Below the pieces are notes generated by a model that searched no databases, was not told where the DNA came from, and saw only the letters and a program-made list of their open reading frames with translations. The position numbers and the translations under genes were made by a program. A DNA stretch of 64,000 bases from JAYEPK01 sp048569615 (GTDB lineage: Archaea > Thermoplasmatota > Penumbrarchaeia > Penumbrarchaeales > Penumbrarchaeaceae), in assembly GCA_048569615.1 (NCBI GenBank), contig JBLIRK010000001.1, forward strand, positions 1-64,000. Reading direction: 5' to 3'. Shown here one piece after another: positions 52,593-62,566 of this stretch (positions are counted from its first letter, which is position 1; every line of letters begins with the position of its first letter).

Positions 52593-55500
52593 CTATGCCG
52601 CCCTGGTCCTGGCCAGAAGGTCCTCCCTTGCCGTCCTTATAACGAAGTTAAGCCTGTTGTAGAGGTTGACCTCCGATGTGCCGGGATCCATATCCAGATA
52701 CAGGACATTGAGGTCTGGATATTTCTTCTTCAGGGCCTTCTCAACCCCTTTCCCGATGATATGGTTCGATATGCATCCGAAGGGCTGAACGCATATTACG
52801 TTGTTTACATCATCCTCGGCGAAGGCACCGATCTCCCCGGGTATGAGCCATCCCTCACCGAACTGGTCAACAAGGCTGACGACGTCCCTGGACTTCTTTG
52901 CCAGGGACCCGACGTAGTGGTTCCTTCTGTAGTACTTGAACTTGGCCCTGACCTTCTCGTACATCCTCATGTAGTATCTGGCGATCCACTCCTCGGGATA
53001 GGAGAGCACCGTCTTCAATCCTCTATTACCGGTATCGTTATCGGCATGGAACCTTACGTTCAAATATTCCTGGGCGAAGAAATCAGTGATAGGAGGCACT
53101 ATCACATCGATGCCCTGCTCCACCATGTAATCGACGATGAAGAAATGTCCGAAGGGATTGTACTTGGCATAGATCTCTCCCACCAGGCCTATGGTCGGAT
53201 GCTCCTCATCGTCCGTTTCCACCCGGTTGAACTCGAGAACCGCCTGCTCCAGGAGCTCCGGGAGCTCCCCCTCCCTCCCGAACTCTATCGCCCTGCCCGC
53301 CATCTGTATGTACTTGTCGGAAAGATCCGAGGCCTCGCCCTTGTTGATCTCCCTGACGGCAGTGGAATAGTACATCTGCATCACTGCATCCGCAAACAGG
53401 ACGCCGTGGAGACCCTGGAGCACCATTTTCCTCTTGTTTATCCTGAATCCCGGCTGGTAGTTGAGCTGCTTGCTGGACATGGACAGCGTTATCACCGGCA
53501 CATCCTCGAAACCGGCCGATACGAGTCCCTTCTGCAGGAGAGAGAGGTAGGAGGAGGCACGGCATTGGCCTCCCGTCTGGGTTATCCCTGCGGCAACGTC
53601 CCTTTGATCGTACCTGCCGGAAAGTAGAGCCTTGAGGATATCACCGATGACTATCACCGCCGGATAGCATATCTCGTTGTTGCAGTACTTCAAACCGACT
53701 TCCACCGATTCCCTGTCAGGAGGAGGAAGCACCTCCAGGTCGTATCCCAATGAAGAGAACGATGATATCAGGAGGGGGGAGTAGAACCTGGAGAAGAAGG
53801 GAGCGATTATCTTCCTTTTCCTGTCCTGGATCGTATAGGCCGGCGTGACCTTTCTTTTCATGGGCCGGAACCTCTTCCCGAGCCCCCTTATCTCCAGGGA
53901 CTCCATCATGGACCTGAGCCTCAACCGTATAGAGCCGGGGGAGCTCACCTCGTCGATCCTCAGGAGAGTGTGGTTCTTGCCCGCCTCGGCAAGCAAGGTC
54001 CTGGCCTCATCGCAAACGAGCGCATCCGGACCGCAGCCGAAGGAATTCAACTGAACTACCTCGACGTTGTCCTGCTCCTTTGCCCACTGGACCGCTTTGT
54101 ATACCCTGTTGGGATACTGCCACTGGGTGAGCACTCCCACATCGGCAAGGGTTCTGTCGGAAACGGGAACCGAATCCTCGGTGATCACATCCGCTCCCAG
54201 ACCTGCCAGCATCTCCGTGAGCTTGTGGTTGATGAGGTGATCGATATGATAGGGTCTTCCCACCAGAAGGACCACCAGCCTTTTTTCCTTTTTAGCCTCC
54301 GAGATGATCCCAAGGGCCTTCTCCCTCACGCTCTCCTTGTAGGATATCTGCTCCCGCAAAGCCTTCTCGAAGGCTTCCCTTGCCTTCTTTCCCTCCACCC
54401 CGAGGCCCTTGAGGTACTTCATGCAGCCTTTCCTGAGCAATCTCCTGTCCTTGAATGAGATAGTTGGAGAATCGAAGGGTATTCCCAGACGCTCCTCAGG
54501 ATCCAAGGCGCTTCTTACAACATCGGAGTAGCCGGAAACGACAGGGCAGTTGAATGAATCCAGCTGACCCTCGAACTCCTGCTCCTCGAACAACACCATC
54601 GGTAAGAATATCCTGTCAACCTTCATCTCCGCAAGTTTCTTTACGTGGCCGTTGACGAGCTTTGCGGGGAAACAGATGTTCTCCGACATCGTGCTCCTTG
54701 TCCCCAGCTCGTTTATCTCCGGGGTGGATGGAGGAGAGAGGACGAACTCGAAACCGCTCTCCCGAAGAAGAGTGGCCCAGAAGGGGAAGTTCTCGTATAT
54801 GTTCAGGACCCTCGGTATTCCTATCCTTCCAAGGGGGAGTCCTTCCGGTGAAAGCTTGCGGTCGAAGAGTAGATCGAGCTTGATATCGGCCAGGTTGCAA
54901 CCCTTTCTCGTACCCGTTCCTGCGTTATTGAAGATCTTCTCGCACTTGTTCCCGGTGTAGAAGAGCTTGCCGTTCCCGAAGGTGAACTGGGTGACAGTGC
55001 AGCTGTTCCGGCAGCCGCCGCATCTGATGAAACACGCGGTATTCTCCGTTGCCATGTCAAGACTGCCGAAACCGACAAATGTGGATGCCTGGGCATCCTT
55101 TGAATACGAATCCGCTGCGGTCAAAGCCGCTCCGTATGCTCCCATGAGCTCAGGTGAATCGGAGCAGATCAGTTCCTTTCCGAGTAACAGCTCGAATGCC
55201 CTGTGAACGGCAGGATTCCTGAACGTGCCCCCTTGGACTACGATATTATCACCAAGAACATCCGGGTCCTTGATCTTCAGGACCTTGTAAAGGCAGTTCT
55301 TCACCACAGAGAACGCCAATCCTGCCGAGATATCCGGGACCGAGGCCCCCTCCCTCAATGCCTGCTTCACTTTGGAGTTCATGAAAACGGTGCATCTTGT
55401 GCCCAGGTCGTAGGGTCTTTTGGATTCGCAGGCCATCCTGGTAAAATCCTCGACGCTCTCTCCGAGGTTGTTGGCGAATGTCTCTATGAACGAGCCGCAT

Positions 55501-56870
55501 CCGGAGGAGCAGGCCTCGTTTATCTCAATATCATTTATCACGCCCGCATGGATAAAGATGGCCTTCATGTCCTGACCGCCTATGTCGAGGATGAAGCTCG
55601 CATCATCCGCGAACTCCCTCGCGGCCCTGAAATGGGCCAGGGTCTCGACCATTCCGATATCCAAGCCGTAGGCGGCCCTGATCAGGTCTTCGCCGTAACC
55701 CGTCACAGCTGTCTTGGCCACATCAAGCGCTATTCCAACCTCGCAGGCCCTTTCATCAAGCTCTTCCAGGCCCTTCCTGACCGTCCCTATGGGATCGCCG
55801 CCGTTGGGGGAGTAGAAGCTGAATGCAATGCCGCCTTCTCCATCCGCCAGGACGATTTTTGTCGTTGTGGATCCGGAATCTATTCCAAGGAAGCATTTTC
55901 CATCCTTCAGGTCACCCACCTCCACGGTCCTTACTATCGGCCTCATCCTCCTCGAATCCCATTCCAGGAACTCGTTACGGTCCCCGAAAAGCGGGTCCAG
56001 CCTGCTGCCCAGGAAGTCGTTCGAATCGGGCTCTCTTCCCAGTTTGTCCTCTAATTCGGAGACAGTTACCTCCATTCTATCTATGTCATCGTACATTGCC
56101 GTCCCCAGGGCCGGAAACAGCTCCGGATGCTTCGGGTCCGCGACATCCGCTTCCGGGACCTCCAGGACCTCTAGGTAATATCTCCTCAGTTCCGGCAGGA
56201 AGGTGAAGGGTCCTCCGCAGAACAGGACCTTTGGTCTGGGATCATATCCCCTCGACAGGCTTGAAACAGTCTGAAGGGCAACAGAATGGAAGATGGATGA
56301 TGCAATCTCCTCCTTCGATATCTTCCTAGCCATTAGGTTTTGTACATCGGTCTTTGCGAAGACGCCGCATCTGGATGCCATGCTGTGATGTCTTTCGGCC
56401 TTCTTCGCCAGGTCGTTAAGGTCAACGAGGGATACATTCAGAAGTGTCGCCATCTGGTCTATGAAAGCCCCCGTGCCTCCAGCGCAACTTCCGTTCATTC
56501 TGATATCTATCCTCATCCTGTCATCGAAGAAGATCATCTTGGAATCTTCCCCTCCAACGTCTATGAGGGTCCTCACATCCGGATGGCGCCTCCTCACCAC
56601 CTCAGCCGCGGCGACAACTTCCTGAACGAAGGGGATCCCGTACCTCTCGGAAACGCCGAAACCGGCGGAGCCCGTGACAGATATGCTGAGCCTGGTATCT
56701 CCAAGCTCCAGTTTTGCATCTTCCAGCATGTCGATCAGTGTCTTGGATACCTGGGCGTTATGCCTTCTGTAATCCCTGTATAGAATTCCATTTCCATGGT
56801 CCAGGACCACGATCTTGGCTGTTGTGGACCCAAGATCTATGCCGGCCCTCAACGCCTTTTGATCTGCCAA
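52593..56870 (-). CDS. Acyl-CoA dehydratase activase / 2-hydroxyglutaryl-CoA dehydratase-like fusion
   Basis: 1425 residues, the usual size of this fused family. Two ASKHA ATPase domains of the BadF/HgdC type (AGIDLGSTTAKIVVLD at 9; LGIDSGSTTTKIVLAD at about 328) each carry cluster-binding cysteines in NGSCAGGTGAFIDQMA and NEACSSGCGSFIETFA. A Cys-rich segment (IRCGGCRNSC, about 618) precedes a DUF2229 region (GIPRVLNIYENFPFWATLLR, ENICFPAKLVNGHV) and an HgdB-like C-terminal half (NNEICYPAVIVIGDILKALL, GGQCRASSYLSLL, QPFGCISNHIIG). Activases use ATP to inject an electron into dehydratase or reductase partners. No classic dehydratase subunits are adjacent, so the partner or substrate is unknown. 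Confidence 0.88.
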   Translation of the reverse strand: MADQKALRAGIDLGSTTAKIVVLDHGNGILYRDYRRHNAQVSKTLIDMLEDAKLELGDTRLSISVTGSAGFGVSERYGIPFVQEVVAAAEVVRRRHPDVRTLIDVGGEDSKMIFFDDRMRIDIRMNGSCAGGTGAFIDQMATLLNVSLVDLNDLAKKAERHHSMASRCGVFAKTDVQNLMARKISKEEIASSIFHSVALQTVSSLSRGYDPRPKVLFCGGPFTFLPELRRYYLEVLEVPEADVADPKHPELFPALGTAMYDDIDRMEVTVSELEDKLGREPDSNDFLGSRLDPLFGDRNEFLEWDSRRMRPIVRTVEVGDLKDGKCFLGIDSGSTTTKIVLADGEGGIAFSFYSPNGGDPIGTVRKGLEELDERACEVGIALDVAKTAVTGYGEDLIRAAYGLDIGMVETLAHFRAAREFADDASFILDIGGQDMKAIFIHAGVINDIEINEACSSGCGSFIETFANNLGESVEDFTRMACESKRPYDLGTRCTVFMNSKVKQALREGASVPDISAGLAFSVVKNCLYKVLKIKDPDVLGDNIVVQGGTFRNPAVHRAFELLLGKELICSDSPELMGAYGAALTAADSYSKDAQASTFVGFGSLDMATENTACFIRCGGCRNSCTVTQFTFGNGKLFYTGNKCEKIFNNAGTGTRKGCNLADIKLDLLFDRKLSPEGLPLGRIGIPRVLNIYENFPFWATLLRESGFEFVLSPPSTPEINELGTRSTMSENICFPAKLVNGHVKKLAEMKVDRIFLPMVLFEEQEFEGQLDSFNCPVVSGYSDVVRSALDPEERLGIPFDSPTISFKDRRLLRKGCMKYLKGLGVEGKKAREAFEKALREQISYKESVREKALGIISEAKKEKRLVVLLVGRPYHIDHLINHKLTEMLAGLGADVITEDSVPVSDRTLADVGVLTQWQYPNRVYKAVQWAKEQDNVEVVQLNSFGCGPDALVCDEARTLLAEAGKNHTLLRIDEVSSPGSIRLRLRSMMESLEIRGLGKRFRPMKRKVTPAYTIQDRKRKIIAPFFSRFYSPLLISSFSSLGYDLEVLPPPDRESVEVGLKYCNNEICYPAVIVIGDILKALLSGRYDQRDVAAGITQTGGQCRASSYLSLLQKGLVSAGFEDVPVITLSMSSKQLNYQPGFRINKRKMVLQGLHGVLFADAVMQMYYSTAVREINKGEASDLSDKYIQMAGRAIEFGREGELPELLEQAVLEFNRVETDDEEHPTIGLVGEIYAKYNPFGHFFIVDYMVEQGIDVIVPPITDFFAQEYLNVRFHADNDTGNRGLKTVLSYPEEWIARYYMRMYEKVRAKFKYYRRNHYVGSLAKKSRDVVSLVDQFGEGWLIPGEIGAFAEDDVNNVICVQPFGCISNHIIGKGVEKALKKKYPDLNVLYLDMDPGTSEVNLYNRLNFVIRTAREDLLARTRAA

Positions 56871-57039
56871 GGTCTATCGACTCTCCTGCCGAATGCGTAA
56901 TCCTGACTACCTTATCACGTTTATGGTTTTCCACAATCCACGATATAGTGTCATATGAAATTGTTGAACAACACCTCGCTCAGCCGTCAATGGAAAAAGA
57001 AATAATCCCATGAACCAATGGATATCCGAGGGAGCTCAT

Positions 57040-57492
57040 ATGAAGAAATATAAGAGGATCCTGGTGCCCGTTGACGGCTCTAAGCTATCATGGCTTGCCT
57101 TCGAGCAGGGTTCGTCACTGGCAAAGCTTGTGGACGGGAATGTATCCATAATGCATGTTATCGAGATTCACTACGAAGCCTATCCCATGCCTGAGGGGGT
57201 GAGCGTCCTCACCGCTGCAACCCTGCTCAGATCGGAAACCGAGGAGCATGTGAAGAAGCTCATGGAAGAATACCAAGAATACGCTCAAAAGGAGGGAGTG
57301 AGGACAAAGGTCCTCGTGAAGGAGGGGCATGTGGCAAACGAGATAATAAACGAATCCAAGGGATACGACGTGGTCATCATGGGAACCCAGGGCAGGAACA
57401 TGCTAACCTCCCTGCTTCTGGGCAGCACCGCCGAAAAGGTGGTGCGCCACGCACACTGCCCCGTGATGCTGGTGAGGGAAAAGATGGAGTAG
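57040..57492 (+). CDS. Universal stress protein UspA family
   Basis: About 150 residues from ATG 57040, preceded by GAGGGAGC. A Rossmann-like fold: KRILVPVDGSKLSWLAFEQG (about 4-23), GYDVVIMGTQGRNMLTSLLL (about 110) and LGSTAEKVVRHAHCPVMLVR with the G-2x-G-9x-G(S/T) ATP-binding pattern. These proteins bind ATP and act in stress responses or as partners of transporters. It converges with a ZIP transporter gene three bases away. Confidence 0.93.
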   Translation: MKKYKRILVPVDGSKLSWLAFEQGSSLAKLVDGNVSIMHVIEIHYEAYPMPEGVSVLTAATLLRSETEEHVKKLMEEYQEYAQKEGVRTKVLVKEGHVANEIINESKGYDVVIMGTQGRNMLTSLLLGSTAEKVVRHAHCPVMLVREKME

Positions 57493-57495
57493 GCC

Positions 57496-58311
57496 TTACA
57501 GGAACAACAATAAACTGAGCGCCATCACTCCCATCCCCGCTATCAATCCGTAGATCGACAGATGATGCTTCCCGAACTCCCTTGCCGTGGGGAGCAGCTC
57601 GTCGAGCGATATGAATACCATGATCCCTGCCACGGCTGCAAACACTATACCGAACACCAGGTCGTTGAAGAGCCATAAGAAAATGAAGAACCCCAGCAGG
57701 GCGCCGACAGGTTCCGATATCCCCGAGAGGAAGGAATAGAAGAACGCCTTCTTCCTGTTCCCTGTTGCGTAGTAGATGGGAATCGATACAGCTATCCCTT
57801 CCGGAATGTTATGGATAGCGATGGCTATTGCGATCGGTACACCAAGGGTCAGATCCTTCAAAGCGGAAGCGAATGTCGCAAGTCCCTCTGGGAAATTATG
57901 TATGCCGATTGCAAGTGCGGTGAACATCCCCATTCGGTATAGCTTCCTGAACTTCTTCGATTCCTTGCTCTTCTGCATATCCTCGATCCTGTGGACCTCG
58001 TGGGGATTCTCGAAGGACGGGACCACCTTGTCGATGAGGGCTATTACAAGGATGCCTAGGAAGAACGAAAGGACCGTTGCCCAGGTGCCGTAGGCTTCGC
58101 TGCCGAGATCCTCGACCAGCGCGTCCTTTGCCTTGAAGAAGATCTCCACGAAGGAGACGTATATCATCACACCGGCCGAGAATCCAAGGGCCATGGACAG
58201 GAAGCTTGTATTGGTCCTCTTGGAGAAAAAGGCGAGAGCGCTGCCTATGCCCGTTGCAAGACCCGCGAAAAGGGTCAGACCGAAGGCTATCAGCACTGTC
58301 GTCAGTTCCAT
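57496..58311 (-). CDS. ZIP family metal (zinc/iron) transporter
   Basis: 271 residues, about eight membrane helices. Helices IV and V carry the metal-binding motifs HNFPEGLATF (about 139) and IAIAIHNIPEGIAVSIP (about 167-183), typical of ZupT/GufA-type ZIP proteins that import Zn and other divalent cations. A cytoplasmic charged loop with His (NPHEVHRIEDMQKSKESKKF) sits between helices III and IV. GAF-type regulation not seen. Confidence 0.93.
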   Translation of the reverse strand: MELTTVLIAFGLTLFAGLATGIGSALAFFSKRTNTSFLSMALGFSAGVMIYVSFVEIFFKAKDALVEDLGSEAYGTWATVLSFFLGILVIALIDKVVPSFENPHEVHRIEDMQKSKESKKFRKLYRMGMFTALAIGIHNFPEGLATFASALKDLTLGVPIAIAIAIHNIPEGIAVSIPIYYATGNRKKAFFYSFLSGISEPVGALLGFFIFLWLFNDLVFGIVFAAVAGIMVFISLDELLPTAREFGKHHLSIYGLIAGMGVMALSLLLFL

Positions 58312-58368
58312 TCCGATGCTCCGTTATCCGAACTCCCCGTATTCGTATAAATCGTTTTCACCACATTA

Positions 58369-60021
58369 TCAAGGATACTTCGCCCTCTTCCTTCTCCTTG
58401 CCAGGGAGAATACCGATATTATGACCACAACGACCAGGGCTATCACCCCGAGTGCGATGCCTCCGTATTTCATTATCGAGTACTCGTCCATTGAGATGGC
58501 GGGCTCTGTGGGCTCCGGGGTCGGTTCTTCCTGTACCTTGCCGCTCCCGTGCCCCGCATAATCGAAGATCAGCTCGATCACCATATCCTCCACATCCTCC
58601 TCGAAGAGGAATGCCGGATCTGCATCCGCAAGCATCACGAAGACCTCGAAATTCACATCTAGCCCCATCTCCATAAGCTCCCCCAGATCTCCACGTAATG
58701 TGAGCCTGCTCCCGGACCTTTCGACTGTCGTATACCAGAAATCACCGCTTGCGAAAATGCTGTTTGAGGCAAGGGCGTTGTTAGGTTCATACTGGAGTAT
58801 GGAGCCGTCCTCGATATCCTCCTTGTAGTAGTTCCTCTGATTGTGGCTGTCATCGGCTAGTATGTATGCAGTGGCTCCAGTCCATCCTCTCACAGGGCCT
58901 CCGGTGTTTATCTCGATGACAAGATCCTCCCCGTCCCTCCGGACATCCATGGTCCTTACATCCACCTGGGGATTTCTCCCTATGTTATAGTTCATCATAT
59001 CCCAGGTAGCTCTGATATAGACCTCGTCGCCCTTGTCGTCGGTGTAGGACCTCCTGCAGAGGTCCGCGTCGAGCAGCTCGATGGGAATTTCCGGCTCGTC
59101 GTCGTCAGGCGGCAATATGTCATCATCATCAGCCGGAGGCGGGACAGGTGCCGAACCCATGGTAATCGTAAACACCGCATTGTGGAGCTCCCTGGTCCTT
59201 TGGGCGTCATAAAGCTGAAGTTCGAGCCCCACCTCCGCTTCCTCCTCCGCATAGGAAGCATCAAGGTAAAGGGTGAGCTCCCCCAGCTTCTCTCCGTATT
59301 CCCCGGTGTATTCGATGTCATGCTCTATATCGATGTCCTCCCTTGCTGCATCGCCGATCCCTTCAATATCAACCGAAAGCTCTGCATCATAAACGTTCCC
59401 GTTGTTGAGGATGTCGATGGAATACTCCAGCTCCTCTCCAATTTCGATGTAGACGGCATGCTCCGATTCATCAAAACCAGCGGAGACAACGGGTGAGATG
59501 AAAAGCGGAGAGGAACCCGCAGGTGTTGTTCCGCCCATTATCCCCGGGGAATAGGACCATCTTCCAAAGATCGATATCCAGTTTTCACCGGCAGGTACAT
59601 CCTTATCCAGTCTTAGCTGCAAAGTGTAGTTCTGGGTCCGGGTCTCCCCTGGCATCATTTCCCGGAACACCATCTGTTCGGGTGTGAACTGATATTCGAT
59701 TTCCAATTCGCCGTAGATATCGTTCGCTATACCGGCAAACAAGACCACGATTAACTCCTGGACCATCACGGGAAACCGGGAGCTCACTTCCACTGATCCC
59801 TCAACGGTGATGGTCGTGGTCTTCACAGCCGGTGAGTCCTCATCGAAATAATGGATCCCGGTTGACAAATCCAGTGGAGCATCCTCCCGATACCCGGGAT
59901 AATCAAGGACCACTGAGATTGTTATCTCCGGAGTCCCTACGGCCTCAGATTCATTGTTAAATACTGGAATGGCGGCGATCACGATCAATATCAAGACAGT
60001 GGCTGCAGCGGCTCTCCTCAT
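58369..60021 (-). CDS. Secreted membrane-anchored beta-domain protein
   Basis: 550 residues. Signal peptide MRRAAAATVLILIVIAAIPV. The ectodomain has NEW3/CARDB-like Ig domains (about 40-300: EYSIDILNNGNVYDAELSVD, LTLYLDASYAEEEAEVGLEL), an Asp/Pro linker (PPPADDDDILPPDDDEPEIP) and a second domain (about 320-490, YRRSYTDDKG-like region through MELGLDVNFEVFVMLADADP) that resembles DOMON/carbohydrate-binding folds weakly. A C-terminal helix (about 518-540, GGIALGVIALVVVVIISVFS) and RRRKR anchor it. Similar in layout to the 46.1-47.0 kb protein. Function unknown. Confidence 0.75.
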   Translation of the reverse strand: MRRAAAATVLILIVIAAIPVFNNESEAVGTPEITISVVLDYPGYREDAPLDLSTGIHYFDEDSPAVKTTTITVEGSVEVSSRFPVMVQELIVVLFAGIANDIYGELEIEYQFTPEQMVFREMMPGETRTQNYTLQLRLDKDVPAGENWISIFGRWSYSPGIMGGTTPAGSSPLFISPVVSAGFDESEHAVYIEIGEELEYSIDILNNGNVYDAELSVDIEGIGDAAREDIDIEHDIEYTGEYGEKLGELTLYLDASYAEEEAEVGLELQLYDAQRTRELHNAVFTITMGSAPVPPPADDDDILPPDDDEPEIPIELLDADLCRRSYTDDKGDEVYIRATWDMMNYNIGRNPQVDVRTMDVRRDGEDLVIEINTGGPVRGWTGATAYILADDSHNQRNYYKEDIEDGSILQYEPNNALASNSIFASGDFWYTTVERSGSRLTLRGDLGELMEMGLDVNFEVFVMLADADPAFLFEEDVEDMVIELIFDYAGHGSGKVQEEPTPEPTEPAISMDEYSIMKYGGIALGVIALVVVVIISVFSLARRRKRAKYP

Positions 60022-60118
60022 TTGTCTACCCGCTTGGGTAATTGCACCCAGATGTAATAATATTACTGCGAATATGGGCCTGGCATAAGCTGCTCCATGA
60101 AAATGAAAAGGAATAAAC

Positions 60119-60628
60119 TCACTGGTGCTCTTCCCTTTCCAGGACCCTGACGGCGTCGCCCTTGATGGTGACGGGTATTGAGACCATGGCCTCGAAGAGC
60201 TCCACGGTGATCTCTTCCTTGGCTGTGTCGATCTGCTTCACCCTGGCCTTCTCTCCCTTGAACGGACCGTTGATGATCTCCACTATGTCGCCTTCCGTGA
60301 TATCGGCGACAATTGGTTTGGGCGAGAGGTAGTGCTCTATCTCGTTCAGCGATATGTCCTTGTCACCGCCTACCAAACCCCTGACATACTGCATACCCTT
60401 GAGGAGGTCCTCTATGGCCTTGGTGTTCTTCTCTCCCTCGATCAGAACATATCCTCTCAGCTTTGTCGGGGCAATGATCGCAGTTATGTTCGCCCCCTTC
60501 CTCTTGGCCTTGGTCCCAAGATTCTCTGCCACGGTCTTTTCATGGCCAAGTGCGGTCTTGATAGCAAATATTGTGTGGGGGAAGTCCGCAACTTCTGAAT
60601 CCCCGCCCCCCTGCTCTTCTTCTGTCAA
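60119..60628 (-). CDS. spt5: Transcription elongation factor Spt5 (archaeal NusG)
   Basis: About 169 residues from TTG 60628, preceded by AGTAGGTGAT, just inside the end of the secE region; the longer frame to 60658 overlaps secE. The NGN domain (FPHTIFAIKTALGHEKTVAE, APTKLRGYVLIEGE, VRGLVG) is followed by a KOW domain (EGDIVEIINGPFKGEKARVK). Spt5 with Spt4 clamps RNA polymerase for processive elongation. The ftsZ-secE-spt5 order is the standard euryarchaeal one. Confidence 0.94.
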   Translation of the reverse strand: MTEEEQGGGDSEVADFPHTIFAIKTALGHEKTVAENLGTKAKRKGANITAIIAPTKLRGYVLIEGEKNTKAIEDLLKGMQYVRGLVGGDKDISLNEIEHYLSPKPIVADITEGDIVEIINGPFKGEKARVKQIDTAKEEITVELFEAMVSIPVTIKGDAVRVLEREEHQ

Positions 60629-60639
60629 ACTATCACCTA

Positions 60640-60891
60640 CTAGAGTGCAAAGGCCCACTCGATGAATTCGGGGAAGTACTCCCAGATAAGATAGATCGCA
60701 AATCCCAGTCCCCCGATGATGACTATCCCTATGCCGGTGATGATCAGGGTCTTGGAATACTCCTCACTGGTGGGCTTCCGGGCCATCTTCAGGACCCTTC
60801 CATACTTGCCTTTTCCAGTGTTCTTTATCCTGGATTCGATCTTTGACTGCCATTTCCAGGATCCGGTCCAGGTCTTCTTCAGAAGGTCCAT
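60640..60891 (-). CDS. secE: Preprotein translocase subunit SecE (Sec61 gamma)
   Basis: 83 residues. An amphipathic region with RVLKMARKPTSEEYSKTLII (about 32-51) leads into one membrane helix (about 50-70, ITGIGIVIIGGLGFAIYLIW), the archaeal Sec61-gamma layout. It clamps the SecY channel. It lies 14 bases after ftsZ and overlaps the leader of spt5. Confidence 0.92.
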   Translation of the reverse strand: MDLLKKTWTGSWKWQSKIESRIKNTGKGKYGRVLKMARKPTSEEYSKTLIITGIGIVIIGGLGFAIYLIWEYFPEFIEWAFAL

Positions 60892-60905
60892 GTACTATTC
60901 TCCGC

Positions 60906-62111
60906 TCATCTTATGAAATCAATTCCGAAACGGTCGGTTCCGACCTTCTTCAATGATTTGCCGAAAATCTGTTTCGATTTGACACCGGTTATCACAAGCA
61001 TGACCCTGATGGTATCCCTCAGCTCGGGATCGATCTGGGCTCCCCATATTATCCTTGCCATGGGATTGACCCTCTTGTGGATCTCCTCTGCGACGAGTTC
61101 TGCCTCTGAGACAGTCATGCTCTCCCCGCCGGATACGTTTACCAAGGCTCCGGTAGCGTCGCCGATATCCACTTCCAGCAGGGGCGAATCAAGTGCAGCA
61201 TTTACAGCCTTCATCGCCCTGTCGTCGTCATCGGACTCGCCGATACCGATCATCGCCACTCCTCCGCCCTTCATGATGGTCTTGAGGTCGGCAAAGTCCA
61301 GGTTGACCAGTCCGACCTTTGTGATGATCTCGGTTATGCCCTTTATTGATCTCATCAGTATCTCGTCAGCCACCTTGAAAGCCGCATTCAGGGGAAGCCT
61401 TGGGACTATCTCCAGTAGCTTGTCGTTGGGTATGACTATCACTGTGTCCGTGAATTCCTGAAGCTTGTCAAGCCCGTATTCCGCATTCTGCATCCTTACA
61501 ACACCTTCTGCAGAAAAGGGCTGGGTGACTATCGCTATTGTCAGGGATCCAACTTCCTTGGCGATCCTGGCGACCTCTGGGGCGGATCCTGTACCGGTCC
61601 CACCGCCGAGACCGGCGGTAACGAAAACGATATCGGATCCCATCAGGGAGGTCCTTATCTCGTCCTCTGCCTCCCTGGCGGCTTCACTCCCAATCTGAGG
61701 TACTGAACCGGCTCCGAGTCCCCTGGTCGATCTCCTGCCTATGAGGATCTTGTGGGGTGCGTGGACAGTGAGAAGGTGTTGTGCATCGGTATTGAGGGCG
61801 AAAATATCAGCTCCAACTATCCCCTCCTCGACGACCCTGTTGATCGTATTGCATCCAGCACCGCCGCAACCGACGATCTTGATGTTGGTTTTCAGACTTG
61901 CAAGAACTCTGCGAAGTTCCTCGTCTTCGGGATTGGCCCCTGATATCTGCTCATCCACGGGAACCCTCTCAACGGACTGCTGGGAGGGCATCTCCCTCTG
62001 CAGTTTTGCAGCGAAACCACCGCCCGTGGGTCTCTGTGGTGCTGCCTGGGGCGCATCGCCCCGGCCCTTCTTTTCTTCGCGCTCTAGGACGCCCTTTATG
62101 ATGGATTTCAT
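60906..62111 (-). CDS. ftsZ: Cell division GTPase FtsZ
   Basis: 401 residues. After a 70-residue variable N-terminal extension the core has IKIVGCGGAGCNTINRV (about 77), FALNTDAQHL, the tubulin signature TAGLGGGTGTGSAP (about 165), IPNDKLLEI (about 232) and NLDFADLKTIM (T7 loop, about 272). It polymerises with GTP into the division ring. This is the canonical copy; a divergent homolog lies at 12-13 kb. TATA at about 62185-62194 implies a leader of about 50 bases. First gene of the ftsZ-secE-spt5 group. Confidence 0.97.
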   Translation of the reverse strand: MKSIIKGVLEREEKKGRGDAPQAAPQRPTGGGFAAKLQREMPSQQSVERVPVDEQISGANPEDEELRRVLASLKTNIKIVGCGGAGCNTINRVVEEGIVGADIFALNTDAQHLLTVHAPHKILIGRRSTRGLGAGSVPQIGSEAAREAEDEIRTSLMGSDIVFVTAGLGGGTGTGSAPEVARIAKEVGSLTIAIVTQPFSAEGVVRMQNAEYGLDKLQEFTDTVIVIPNDKLLEIVPRLPLNAAFKVADEILMRSIKGITEIITKVGLVNLDFADLKTIMKGGGVAMIGIGESDDDDRAMKAVNAALDSPLLEVDIGDATGALVNVSGGESMTVSEAELVAEEIHKRVNPMARIIWGAQIDPELRDTIRVMLVITGVKSKQIFGKSLKKVGTDRFGIDFIR

Positions 62112-62184
62112 TTTTCCTACCCCCGGTCAATTCCGATATTTAAGCTATTCGCCCTTTTTAACTATTAGCCCCTTAAAGTTTAAT

Positions 62185-62194
62185 CTATATAAAA
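62185..62194 (-). promoter_or_regulatory. TATA box for ftsZ-secE-spt5
   Basis: TTTTATATAG on the minus strand, about 75 bases upstream of the ftsZ ATG, in the 150-base gap after rpl30e. No nusA or ribosomal protein gene is present in this gap. Confidence 0.5.
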
Positions 62195-62261
62195 ATGTTA
62201 TCAGGTTGGCTCCGATCAATGATACCAGCCAGACACCTTTGCCATTCGCCATCTATACTGC

Positions 62262-62555
62262 TCACTCCTTGGTTCCCTTCAGGACCAGTATATCGGACTG
62301 TCCACCGTCTATCACGCCGAAGGTCGATATGGAGAAGGGTTTGCCGCTTGCAGCGCCAAGCTCCTGATTGTTCCCCTCGTAGGTGTAGATAGGGACCTTC
62401 TGGTCCTTCAGCTCCTTCAGGTCCTCATCGGGACAGTTCTTTGCAACTATGACCATCTTGACCTTCTTCTTCTTTATCTGTTTCATGGTCTCCTTGAATC
62501 CCAAGGTGACCTTTCCTGTTTCCTGAACGTTCCTCAGCGCTCTCTTGATATCCAT
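62262..62555 (-). CDS. rpl30e: Ribosomal protein L30e
   Basis: 97 residues. KVTLGFKETMKQIKKKKVKM, VIVAKNCPDEDLKELKDQKV and YEGNNQELGAASGKPFSIST are the L30e/L7Ae-fold signatures; it binds kink-turn RNA in the large ribosomal subunit. It follows rpoA2 by 11 bases, the usual archaeal linkage. The next expected genes (nusA, rps12) are absent. Confidence 0.96.
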   Translation of the reverse strand: MDIKRALRNVQETGKVTLGFKETMKQIKKKKVKMVIVAKNCPDEDLKELKDQKVPIYTYEGNNQELGAASGKPFSISTFGVIDGGQSDILVLKGTKE

Positions 62556-62566
62556 GGATATACCTC

